The position numbers and the translations under genes were made by a program. 64,000 nt of DNA from an uncultured Clostridia bacterium (GTDB taxonomy: Bacteria; Bacillota; Clostridia; TANB77; CAG-508): contig CAKPAB010000001.1 in assembly GCA_934132805.1 (NCBI GenBank), positions 1 through 64,000 on the forward strand, in the 5' to 3' direction. Positions 1 through 8,609 of this stretch are shown piece after piece; the stretch's first letter is position 1, and each line of letters opens with the position of its first letter. The notes beneath the pieces were generated by a model, which saw nothing but the letters and a program-made list of their open reading frames with translations, made no database searches and had not been told where the DNA came from.

Positions 1-382
1 TTGATTGGAGTGAAAAATAGAAAATCTTAAATAAAAAACTGAGGAATGCTCACGGGAAAACTGTATATATGTATATGCTTTGATAATTCTTTCGGCTGCA
101 TTACACAACATAAGAATTTCTAAAAAAATAAATGGCACCCTTCCACTTTGTGAACTCTTTCCATTTATTTTTTAAGAAATTCTAATATTGTTTCAATTGC
201 ATTCAAGAATTCTAAAAACATATACATATATACAGTTTTGGCCTGAGTGAGAGAGGCTCCAGTTTTTTATGTTAGATTTTCTTTTTGAACGTAATGAACA
301 GGACGAAATCTCAAATATATACAATTACCCAAGGTGAAGGGGTGCCACACAAACAATAATTTTATTGGCTGTGAACAGTAAC
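1..382. repeat. Fold-back MITE-like element, copy A (left end outside window)
   Basis: This stretch is a close copy of the element at 8060-8525; position 1 corresponds to 8144 there, so about 84 bases of its left terminal repeat lie outside the window. It ends with the terminal sequence GTGAACAGTAAC at 371-382. The interior is an imperfect palindrome: a segment around 60-90 pairs with one around 215-235, and a stretch near 115-135 pairs with one near 165-182, so the whole unit could fold into one long hairpin. It contains no convincing gene and lies just downstream of the minus-strand gene that ends at 400. It differs from copy B at scattered positions, mostly in the outer arm. Confidence 0.85.
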
Positions 383-399
383 TATTAGTTACAACTCAA

Positions 400-1248
400 C
401 TACTTTTTAAAATGAAATTTATAATAATAAGGCTGTATATCACTCAATAAACTATCCATATAAATCATATTTCCATCAACATCTTGTATCTTAAGATTAG
501 GAAAAGTTCTTAACATTTTTCTATCTCCCCAATGCTTATATATAAAATCAGAAGCAATTTTATTATCATAAATATCATCATATTTCTGCATTATAAAATC
601 TTTATTAGTAACATTCAAATCATAATTATGGACCATTCTTACCAAGAAAAATGATAATGCTATACCAGTTGCAACGCAATCAATAAGTAACAATATGGTA
701 ACTACAGCTGTTACTATCTTTAAAGCTTTTTCAGAAAGTTTATTTTTTATCCAATCAATTAATCTATCAACTCTTGGGTTAAATGATGCAATTAAATATA
801 ATGCTAAAAAGCCCCAAAATATTGAAAAATAAACACAAATTCTTCCATTTATATTAAGTGGCATATCAGAATAATCCCACCACTTTACACCTAGCAATAT
901 CTCCCCTATCCAGCTAACTAAATATTCCACAATTGAGCCAACTATAAAACCACCTATAAACAATCTTGTATATTTTTTAGAATACTTATGTAAAAAGATA
1001 ATCATTACAGCTGCTCCAAGTCCATATATTGCACAAAATGGACCATATAAAAAGCTTTGTCTGCTTTCCCAAGTTCCCTTTGTTATTATGCCAAATATTG
1101 TTTCTATTACATATCCAACTACACTATAAATTATGAAGTATGCCAATATTCTCCATATTGACAACCCCATAATTGTAAATTTCTTTTTATTGTTTTCCGC
1201 TTCTTTTTTATTTTTTTCTGTTGTATTTTCTATTTCATTTTTTGGCAT
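400..1248 (-). CDS. Putative ABC-transporter type IV (CmpB-like) membrane protein
   Basis: A 282-residue integral membrane protein. After a charged, Lys/Asn-rich N-terminus (about residues 1-25), the segment YFIIYSVVGYVIETIFGI and the following LYGPFCAIYGLGA match the PF06541 family, annotated as putative ABC-transporter type IV or CmpB. Several hydrophobic segments fill residues 28-205, and a soluble tail of about 75 residues follows. The biochemical role of this family is not established. The gene starts 39 bases downstream of pepF on the same strand and could be co-transcribed with it. The fold-back element lies just beyond its stop codon. Confidence 0.75.
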   Translation of the reverse strand: MPKNEIENTTEKNKKEAENNKKKFTIMGLSIWRILAYFIIYSVVGYVIETIFGIITKGTWESRQSFLYGPFCAIYGLGAAVMIIFLHKYSKKYTRLFIGGFIVGSIVEYLVSWIGEILLGVKWWDYSDMPLNINGRICVYFSIFWGFLALYLIASFNPRVDRLIDWIKNKLSEKALKIVTAVVTILLLIDCVATGIALSFFLVRMVHNYDLNVTNKDFIMQKYDDIYDNKIASDFIYKHWGDRKMLRTFPNLKIQDVDGNMIYMDSLLSDIQPYYYKFHFKK

Positions 1249-1287
1249 ACTGCTTTTCTCCTCTCATTCTCTTTATATAATCGCAAA

Positions 1288-3051
1288 CTATAAAAGTTCT
1301 TTTAACTCATTTATTTTTTGATTATAAAATTCAATTGTGCTTTTATAAGTATCTTTGCTTTCCAAATCAACATCAACCATCTTAAGTAAATCTATTGATT
1401 TTTTAGAACATCCTTGTTTTAACATTTCAATATACCTTTCTAGAAAACCAGGCTCATTATTTAGAATTTTACTTGCAATAGCTATTGCTGCTGAAACTCC
1501 TGTAGAATATTTATATACATAAAAGTCGCTATAAAAATGAGGTATTCTTGCCCATTCGTATTTAATTTGTTCATCTATTACTATATCATTTCCAAAATAT
1601 TTTTGATTTAATTTATAATATATATCATTCAAATCATCAGCAGCAAGCATAACATTGTTTTCAATCTTTTCATGAGCTATTTTTTCAAATTCAGCAAACA
1701 TAGCTTGTCTAAAAAAGGTCGCTCTTATATTTTCTAATAATACATATATTAATTCAGCTTTTTTCTTGTTATCTTTCTCCTTTTTTATCTGATAATCACT
1801 TAACAATATCTCATTAACAGTTGATGCTACTTCTGCAACCATAATAGTGTAATTAGCATCTAATACATTTTGTTCTTTATTTGAATAATATGAATGCATA
1901 CTATGTCCTAATTCGTGTGCAATCGTACTTATATCCCTTTTACTATTTACAAAATTAGTTAATACAAATGGATGTACACCATATACTCCCATGCTATATG
2001 CTCCACCCCTTTTATTTGGTTTTGCATATACATCTATCCATCTGTTATCAAATGCTTCTTGTATTTTATTAATATACTCATTTCCTAATACTTGTAATGC
2101 ATTTAAAACCTCCTGTTGTGCATATTCAAATGTTATTTCATCTTTTCCATGTTCACATGGATTTGCATATAAATCATACATATGCATTTCATTTAATTTT
2201 AACATTTGCTTTTTTAATTTTATAAAATCATGATTTACTGAAATATTTTCATTTATAGCTTCTATTAAACTTGCATAGACTTTAAGGCTTGCATCATCAT
2301 GTTCAACTGCCTTTTCTAAACTTGAATTATATTTTCTTAATTTTGCAGTTATTGATTTTGCATTAATGTTTGATATATACATTTCTGTTATTGTATTTAT
2401 AAATTCACTATATTTTTTATACATCAAGTTAAAAGCTTGTTTTCTTACATTTCTATCTTTGCTTTTTAAAAATAATGTATATGTACTATCTGTCATTTCT
2501 ACTTCTTGATTATTTTCATCTATTAAAGTTCCGAATTTAAATTCTGCATTTGTTAATATATCAAATGTATTTTCTGGGGCTGATATTATTCCTGAAAAGT
2601 TTGCAAGTATATTTTCCTCTTCTTTACTTAATACATGTTTTTTCTCTTTCAGTATGTCGTTTATATTTCTTTTATAACCACTAAATCTTTCTTCTTTAAT
2701 ATATTCCTTTATTGTATTTTCATCTGCATATGTTATTTCAGGTGTCATAAATGATGTTGCTATGCCAAATTTTGTACCTAACTCTTCTACTTCTTTAAAT
2801 ATTTTTATACCATTTTGGTTAGACATGTCTAAATGATATTTTAACATTCCATATGCATATGCTTTTTCAAATTTTTCTAATGCTTGTTCATATAGTTTGT
2901 AACAATTATATAAATTGTCTGATGTAGTACATAATTTTCCTTGATATGTTTTTATTTTTCCTAATATATTTATTATTTCGTTTTTTTCCTTTTGAAATTG
3001 TTCTTCATTTTCAAAGATGTCTTTTAAATTCCAATTATATTTTTCTTCCAT
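1288..3051 (-). CDS. pepF: Oligoendopeptidase F (M3 zinc metallopeptidase)
   Basis: A cytosolic zinc peptidase of about 587 residues that cleaves short peptides. The M3 zinc-binding helix is visible as IAHELGHSMHSYYS (HEXXH with a downstream glutamate region), and the upstream GAYSMGVYGVHPFVLTNF is typical of PepF. Length matches the family at about 600 residues. An in-frame ATG lies further upstream at 3072, but a GGAAAGG ribosome binding site sits 9 bases before the ATG at 3051, so translation most likely begins with MEEKYNWNL. It is followed by the CmpB-like membrane gene on the same strand and diverges from dpaB. Confidence 0.93.
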   Translation of the reverse strand: MEEKYNWNLKDIFENEEQFQKEKNEIINILGKIKTYQGKLCTTSDNLYNCYKLYEQALEKFEKAYAYGMLKYHLDMSNQNGIKIFKEVEELGTKFGIATSFMTPEITYADENTIKEYIKEERFSGYKRNINDILKEKKHVLSKEEENILANFSGIISAPENTFDILTNAEFKFGTLIDENNQEVEMTDSTYTLFLKSKDRNVRKQAFNLMYKKYSEFINTITEMYISNINAKSITAKLRKYNSSLEKAVEHDDASLKVYASLIEAINENISVNHDFIKLKKQMLKLNEMHMYDLYANPCEHGKDEITFEYAQQEVLNALQVLGNEYINKIQEAFDNRWIDVYAKPNKRGGAYSMGVYGVHPFVLTNFVNSKRDISTIAHELGHSMHSYYSNKEQNVLDANYTIMVAEVASTVNEILLSDYQIKKEKDNKKKAELIYVLLENIRATFFRQAMFAEFEKIAHEKIENNVMLAADDLNDIYYKLNQKYFGNDIVIDEQIKYEWARIPHFYSDFYVYKYSTGVSAAIAIASKILNNEPGFLERYIEMLKQGCSKKSIDLLKMVDVDLESKDTYKSTIEFYNQKINELKELL

Positions 3052-3161
3052 CTTCATCATCCTTTCCTTCATTTATTATGTTTGTATTTTATCATATTAT
3101 TAAAATATTGGCTATAGGTATTTTATATTTTATATACTAATATCATTCTCATAGTCCTTTC

Positions 3162-3193
3162 TTGACGCAAAAAAAGATATTTTTCATATAATA
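3162..3193 (+). promoter_or_regulatory. Candidate promoter for dpaB
   Basis: TTGACG at 3162-3167 and CATATAATA at 3185-3193 lie upstream of the dpaB ribosome binding site (AAGGAGG at 3210-3216). The CATA-type -10 resembles mother-cell sporulation sigma factors (E/K), which control dipicolinate synthesis in Bacillus, but TATAAT also sits inside it, so a housekeeping promoter is possible. The assignment is an inference from motif shape only. Confidence 0.35.
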
Positions 3194-3227
3194 TATAAAT
3201 GTCGAATGAAAGGAGGTTTTGTAAATT

Positions 3228-3813
3228 TTGGAATTAGAACATAAAAAAATAGGTTTTGTTTTAACAGGTTCATTCTGTACATTTAGTAAAACAATTCCTA
3301 AAATAAAAGAATTAGTAAAAATGGGTGCAGAGGTCATACCAATTATGTCTTACAATGCATATAATTTAGATACTAAATTTGGAAAAGCCAATGATTTTAT
3401 AAATGAAATTGAGGAAATTACTGGTAATAAGATAATTCATACAATACAAGCAGCTGAGCCAATTGGTCCAAAACACTTGACCGATATTATGGTTGTAGCT
3501 CCTTGCTCTGGTAATACTATGTCTAAACTTGCAAATGATATTATTGATACACCTGCTACTATGGCTGTTAAATCTCATTTAAGAAATAATCTGCCTGTAG
3601 TTATTGCCGTTTCTACCAATAATGCCCTAAGTCGGAAATGCAGTTAGCCTCGGCACTTTACTTAATAGAAAAAATTATTATTTTGTTCCTTTTAGACAAG
3701 ATAACCCTATTAGTAAGCCACGTTCTGTAGTTTTTGATTTTGATTATCTTATAAAAACAATTGAATTTGCATTAGATGGAAAACAAATTCAACCTATATT
3801 AAAACAAATATAA
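3228..3813 (+). CDS. dpaB: Dipicolinate synthase subunit B, read through a +1 frameshift at a CGG codon
   Basis: This is the flavoprotein-like subunit of dipicolinate synthase (SpoVFB), which makes the spore-core dipicolinic acid in the mother cell. The N-terminus KKIGFVLTGSFCTF and the later MVVAPCSGNTMSKLAND are family hallmarks. The start is TTG at 3228, 11 bases after AAGGAGG. The zero frame runs 135 codons, hits CGG at 3633-3635 and stops soon after as RKCS. Skipping the C at 3633 gives GNAVSLGTLLNRKNYYFVPF and runs to TAA at 3811, for 194 residues in all, close to the 200 of the Bacillus protein, with spacing that aligns residue for residue across the join. No dpaA gene is adjacent. The gene is either decayed, mis-sequenced or decoded by +1 frameshifting; the last is favoured by four parallel cases in this window. 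Confidence 0.88.
3633..3635 (+). other. CGG +1 frameshift site in dpaB
   Basis: Zero-frame codons are AGT CGG AAA. The frame that restores the conserved protein is AGT (C) GGA AAT, giving Ser-Gly-Asn. Exactly one base, the C of CGG, has to be skipped. Confidence 0.8.
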
Positions 3814-3822
3814 GAAGTTACA

Positions 3823-3855
3823 AAAGCAGATAATTATCAACTAATTATCTGCTTT
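3823..3855. terminator. Hairpin terminator between convergent genes
   Basis: A perfect 14-bp stem (3823-3836 with 3842-3855) around a 5-base loop lies between the stop of dpaB and the stop of the opposing P-type ATPase gene. Short T/A tracts flank it, so it probably serves both directions. Confidence 0.7.
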
Positions 3856-3882
3856 AAAAGTTGTAAATTGTCAGTAAGGTTA

Positions 3883-6183
3883 TTATATTACATTATATTC
3901 TATTATTGTAGTCCGCCTAATTAATGAAAATTCTGCTATTGCAAATAGTGTAACAAGTGCAGCTGCTCGTGTTGATATCGCTTTTATTGCAAAAAAATCT
4001 GGCATAATATTAATTGTTAAAAGAATTCCAAGAATACACAAAGCCATGACACATGCCCTGTATTTATTTAATGGTCTAATAATTTTATATAAGATTAAAA
4101 ATCCACCCGTAAAAAATAAATAACTACAAGCTGTTGTTATTTCTTGGTCACCCACATTAAATAATACAGAAAATCTAACCATAGCCACAATCGCTAAAAA
4201 CGAAGTTACTGCAGCAGGAAGTGAATTTTTAACCACTTTTTTCAAAAAATTGCCATTTTGCTGTTTCTTTTGATTTTCTTCAAATGTTAATAAAAAGGCT
4301 GGTATACCAATTGTAAATGCACTACCTAATGATACTTGATTTGGCTCTAGTGGATACTGCATTGCAAAAATTATTGAATACACAGAAAGTAACAAAGAAA
4401 ATATATTTTTATATGTAAATAATGAAGCTGATCTTGTTATATTATTGATATTTTTTCTTCCTTCATAAACTATGTCTCTCATATTACCAAAGTCTGAATC
4501 GAGTAATACAACTTGCGCTGTTTCTCTAGCTATATCTGCTCCAGCTCCTATAGCAATTGAGCAATCCGCTTCTTTCATTGCTAAAATATCGTTTACTCCG
4601 TCTCCTGTCATTGCTACTTTTAATCCCTGTTCTTTTAAAGCTTGAATTATTTGTTTTTTCTGATTAGGATTTACTCTTCCAAAAATAATATATTTTTTTA
4701 CTGCTTTTTTTATCTCTTCATAGCTTTCTAATTCTCTACAGTCAATATATTTCTCATATCCTTTTATTCCTGCTTGTTTTGCAATTGATGATACTGTAAT
4801 TGGATTATCACCTGATATAACTCTAATTTCAACTTTTCTATTGTCAAAAAACTTAAAAATTTCTTTTGCATTTTTTCTTATTTCATTTTTCAAACTTATA
4901 AATAAAATCGGAACATTTTTCTTACCTTCTTCTTTAACAAAAGCAAGTATCCTTTCTCCTTTTTTTGCTCTCTTATTAAGCATCTTTTCAAATGTTTTAT
5001 CTAATAATATTTCTGGTGCTCCTAATTTATATGTTAAATTTTCATCAATTTTGATGAATGAAAATTTATTTTTCGAATTAAAATTTTCTTTGCCTATATT
5101 AGATAATTTTTCATAAGAAATTCCATCCAACTGTTCTTCTATAGAATCCATTGTTATGTTATTATCATCTATTGTATTAATATATTTAGCAAGAAGTTCT
5201 AATTTTGAATTTTCTCTGTCCTTAATTAAGCTAGTTTCTTTTTCATCAAATATGTCCAATACCTTCATTTTATTATTTGTAATTGTTCCTGTTTTATCAA
5301 CACATAAAACATCAACTCTTGCAAGACTTTCAATGCTTTTCATATCATGTAAAATAACCTTTTTCCTAGCAAGCCTTCCTGCACTTATTGCCAAAGCAAC
5401 TGTTGTTAATAAGTATAAGCCTTCTGGTATCATTCCAACTAATGCTGATACCATTGAATTAACACTTTCTTTATAAGTATTTCCATTTACATTATAAGAC
5501 TCCCAAAACAATAATAATCCAATTGGAATAATGACTATCCCTGCAAATTTAACAATTTTATCAATTGCTAAAATCATTTCAGACTTTGTTTTCTTAATTT
5601 TTTTTGACTCTTTCATTATTTTTGCAGAAAACGACTCATCTCCAACATTTGTAAGCCTTGCTATTGCTTTTCCAGATACAACAAAACTTCCAGACATAAG
5701 ATTTGAATTTGCATTTTTTTCGATTTCATCCTGTTCACCTGTCAATAAAGATTCATTTACATACATCTTTCCTGAAACTACTATTGCATCAGCTGGAATT
5801 TGATTTCCAGTCTCTAAAGATACATAATCTCCTTCAACAAGATTTTCAGAACTTATTTTTTCTTTTTCACCATTTCTAATTACAATATAATCACTTTTAT
5901 CTAGTAATGATAATTTGTCTAATGTAATCTTTGATTTTATTTGCTGGAAAATTCCAATTAAAATATTTATTGTTATAATAATTAGAAACGTTAAATTTCT
6001 ATATGATTGTGATGTAATAAGCAATATTGCTAATATTAGAAAAATTAAATTAAAATATGTAAATATGTTTTTGCTTATTATTTTTAAAATACTTTCATTT
6101 GCTTTATTTTTTATTTTATTTGTCTTTCCTTGTTTTATTTTTTCTTCTATTTCTTCTGGTGTTAAACCTTTTAGTTCTTCCAT
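3883..6183 (-). CDS. P-type cation-transporting ATPase (Exp7/CtpE-like)
   Basis: A 766-residue membrane ATPase. Motifs in order: LTGE at about 147-150 (actuator domain), PEGL at 253-256 (membrane helix 4), the phosphorylation motif DKTGT at 296-300, and TGDGVND in the hinge region, with six or more hydrophobic helices. The arrangement resembles the Exp7/CtpE group, for which calcium or other divalent cation export has been proposed; the ion is not readable from sequence. A single in-frame CGG codon lies at 3913-3915 (codon 757). If CGG is shifted as elsewhere in this window, the protein would end GLQ with a stop at 3903-3905, seven residues shorter. The gene follows the acyl-CoA ligase on the same strand. 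Confidence 0.9.
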   Translation of the reverse strand: MEELKGLTPEEIEEKIKQGKTNKIKNKANESILKIISKNIFTYFNLIFLILAILLITSQSYRNLTFLIIITINILIGIFQQIKSKITLDKLSLLDKSDYIVIRNGEKEKISSENLVEGDYVSLETGNQIPADAIVVSGKMYVNESLLTGEQDEIEKNANSNLMSGSFVVSGKAIARLTNVGDESFSAKIMKESKKIKKTKSEMILAIDKIVKFAGIVIIPIGLLLFWESYNVNGNTYKESVNSMVSALVGMIPEGLYLLTTVALAISAGRLARKKVILHDMKSIESLARVDVLCVDKTGTITNNKMKVLDIFDEKETSLIKDRENSKLELLAKYINTIDDNNITMDSIEEQLDGISYEKLSNIGKENFNSKNKFSFIKIDENLTYKLGAPEILLDKTFEKMLNKRAKKGERILAFVKEEGKKNVPILFISLKNEIRKNAKEIFKFFDNRKVEIRVISGDNPITVSSIAKQAGIKGYEKYIDCRELESYEEIKKAVKKYIIFGRVNPNQKKQIIQALKEQGLKVAMTGDGVNDILAMKEADCSIAIGAGADIARETAQVVLLDSDFGNMRDIVYEGRKNINNITRSASLFTYKNIFSLLLSVYSIIFAMQYPLEPNQVSLGSAFTIGIPAFLLTFEENQKKQQNGNFLKKVVKNSLPAAVTSFLAIVAMVRFSVLFNVGDQEITTACSYLFFTGGFLILYKIIRPLNKYRACVMALCILGILLTINIMPDFFAIKAISTRAAALVTLFAIAEFSLIRRTTIIEYNVI
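3913..3915 (-). other. In-frame CGG codon near the ATPase C-terminus (possible +1 site)
   Basis: Zero-frame codons are AGG CGG ACT. A +1 shift would read GGA CTA CAA TAA, giving Gly-Leu-Gln-stop, against the unshifted tail RTTIIEYNVI. Both tails are plausible, so this site does not by itself discriminate. Confidence 0.4.
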
Positions 6184-6240
6184 AATTTTATTTTTTATTG
6201 CACCTTCCTATTTAATTATTTACATATTTGTTTATATTTT

Positions 6241-7959
6241 TTATTTACCCAAAATTTCTTTTAATTCTTCATTTCTCTTAACTTTTTTAGTAGTAGTCTT
6301 AATAAGTTCCTTATCTGTCAAAATCATATTCATAATATGTTTATATCTAGGAACAGTAGTATTAACATCGCTTTTAATTTTATCCCAAATAATGCTTCTA
6401 ATCTCATCAAAAGAAATATCACCATACTGTTGTTTAACCTCATCCTTATTATAAACAACCTTAACAGAAAGTTTAACATCATTTTTATCAATCTCATCAG
6501 GCATACCAAATACCATACATTCCTCTACTAAATCTATTCTATTAACTAATGTTTCAATTTCCTCTGGAAAAACTTTTTTACCATTTTTTAAAACAATCAT
6601 ATTTTTTTGTCTACCAGTTATAAAAATAAAGCCATCACTATCAATATAACCTAAATCGCCAGTATAAAACCAGCCATCCTTAAGAACATTACTTGTTTCT
6701 TCTTCATTCTCATAATAGCCAAGCATAACATTTGGTCCTTTTGCACGTAATTCCCCTATGCCATTATTATCTTTATTTACTATTTCCACAGTTACATTTC
6801 CCATAGGAACACCTATTGAGCCAGTTCTTGATTTATGCATATTTTCCGCAGCAATTACTGGAGAAGTTTCTGTAAGGCCATATCCTTGTACCATATCTAT
6901 CCCTAAATCAATAAAACCTTTTTGTATTTTAGGGTCCAACGGTGCACCACCTGAAATAACAAATCTCATTTTTCCGCCTAATTGGTCAATTATTTGTTTG
7001 AATAATTTTCTTCTAATGTCTATATGAAATTTCAATAAAAAATTACTAAATTTTATTGCACTTTTTATAAGTTTTGTTTTTCCTTTTTTTTCTATTTCTT
7101 TTACGACTTTATTATAAATCGCTTCAACTAATAACGGAACACCAACAAATACAGATATTTCATATTCCTTTAAATTTTGTGCTACATATCTTAATCCATC
7201 TGGAAATGACGTTTTGACACCACATGCAAGCATCATTATCAAACATGTTGAGCCAAATATATGATGCATTGGTAAAAATGCTAAATTTGAATCTGTACTC
7301 CTTATATCTTCAACTTTTTGCATTGCATATACATTTGATGCAATATTTTTTTGTGACAACATTACTGCCTTTGATTTTGATGTTGTTCCTGATGTAAATA
7401 ATAAAATATTCATTTTATTTTCATCTATTTTTGCTGATATGTATTCTTTATTGCCTTTTTCTAATAATTTTTGTCCTTCTTCTTTTAATGTATGTATATC
7501 ATTATACCCTGTTAGTTTTGACATACAAATATATTCTTTAACATTCGTTGTATTTCTATTTTTTATTTCTTCTATTTTTTCTATATATTTTTCATCAAAA
7601 TAAATTGCATCTGCTTTACTTCTTATTAATGAATTTTCTAATTCGTCTATTTGTAAATCTTTGTCTAATGGAATTGATATTATTCCCCCTAACAAACTTG
7701 CTAAATGTCCTAGTGTCCATTCATATCTATTTCGTCCTAAAATAGCTATCCTTTTGTTTTTTAGTCCCATATCATATAATTTAGTGCCTAATGAATTTAT
7801 TTGTTCTAAAAGGGTTTTATATGTTATTTTTTCATATGTTTTGCTTTTTCCCTCTTGATGTTTTACTACAAATGCTATGTTACCGGCATATACTTTTGCC
7901 GAGTTATACATTATTTCTTTTATATCTTTAAATTCTTGAACATTTTTTTCTTTTTTCAT
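6241..7959 (-). CDS. AMP-dependent acyl-CoA synthetase/ligase (FadD-like)
   Basis: An ANL-superfamily enzyme of about 572 residues that activates a carboxylic acid, probably a fatty acid, as acyl-AMP and then acyl-CoA. Visible motifs are the P-loop LFTSGTTSKSKAVML, the GYGLTETSPV motif, YTGDLGYID and the hinge region GRQKNMIVLKNGKK. The frame is open 17 codons further upstream, but TAAGGAG sits properly before the ATG at 7959 (MKKEKNVQ), which is taken as the start. Chain-length preference cannot be inferred. The P-type ATPase gene follows on the same strand, and a complete fold-back element lies about 100 bases upstream of the start. Confidence 0.88.
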   Translation of the reverse strand: MKKEKNVQEFKDIKEIMYNSAKVYAGNIAFVVKHQEGKSKTYEKITYKTLLEQINSLGTKLYDMGLKNKRIAILGRNRYEWTLGHLASLLGGIISIPLDKDLQIDELENSLIRSKADAIYFDEKYIEKIEEIKNRNTTNVKEYICMSKLTGYNDIHTLKEEGQKLLEKGNKEYISAKIDENKMNILLFTSGTTSKSKAVMLSQKNIASNVYAMQKVEDIRSTDSNLAFLPMHHIFGSTCLIMMLACGVKTSFPDGLRYVAQNLKEYEISVFVGVPLLVEAIYNKVVKEIEKKGKTKLIKSAIKFSNFLLKFHIDIRRKLFKQIIDQLGGKMRFVISGGAPLDPKIQKGFIDLGIDMVQGYGLTETSPVIAAENMHKSRTGSIGVPMGNVTVEIVNKDNNGIGELRAKGPNVMLGYYENEEETSNVLKDGWFYTGDLGYIDSDGFIFITGRQKNMIVLKNGKKVFPEEIETLVNRIDLVEECMVFGMPDEIDKNDVKLSVKVVYNKDEVKQQYGDISFDEIRSIIWDKIKSDVNTTVPRYKHIMNMILTDKELIKTTTKKVKRNEELKEILGK

Positions 7960-8059
7960 TGTTTTCTCCTTAATTTTATTATTGTTATATAATAATACAC
8001 TATTTTTCAAGATTTGTCACTAGTCTTATTGGTCAGTATTCTCAAGTCTTAAAAATATT

Positions 8060-8525
8060 GTTACAGTTCACAGTCCGTAAAATTATTGTTTGTGTGGTCC
8101 CCTTCCCCTTTGAGTAATTGTATATATTTGAGATTTCGTCCGTTTGATTGGAGTGAAAAATAGAAAATCTTAAATAAAAAACTGAGGAATGCTCACGGAA
8201 AAACTGTATATATGTATATGGTTTGATAATTCTTTCGGCTTCATTACACAACATAAGAATTTCTAAAAAAATAAATGGCACCCTTCCACTTTGTGAACTC
8301 TTTCCATTTATTTTTTAAGAAATTCTAATATTGTTTCAATTACATTCAAGAATTCTAAAACCATATACATATATACAGTTTTGGCCTGAGTGAGAGAGGC
8401 TCTAGTTTTTTATGTTAGATTTTCTTTTTGAACGTAATGAATAGGACGAAATCTCAAATATATACAATTACTCAAAGGGGAAGGGGACCACACAAACAAT
8501 AATTTTACGGACTGTGAACTGTAAC
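8060..8525. repeat. Fold-back MITE-like element, copy B (complete, 466 bp)
   Basis: A complete non-coding element with perfect 82-bp terminal inverted repeats (8060-8141 and 8444-8525), starting GTTACAGTTCACAG and ending with its complement. The interior continues as an imperfect palindrome with a turn near 8265-8310, so the whole unit can fold into one hairpin. Flanks are AAAATATT on the left and AAAATGTC on the right, which could be a degenerate 8-bp target duplication. It encodes no transposase. It sits between divergent genes, the acyl-CoA ligase and the flippase, in a spot where it could influence transcription of both. Confidence 0.9.
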
Positions 8526-8609
8526 AAAATGTCAGATTTATAGGGGATACAGAGCTTTGTAGGTATATATTTGATATATACATGCATATTCATTATAGAG
8601 GTGAAATAT

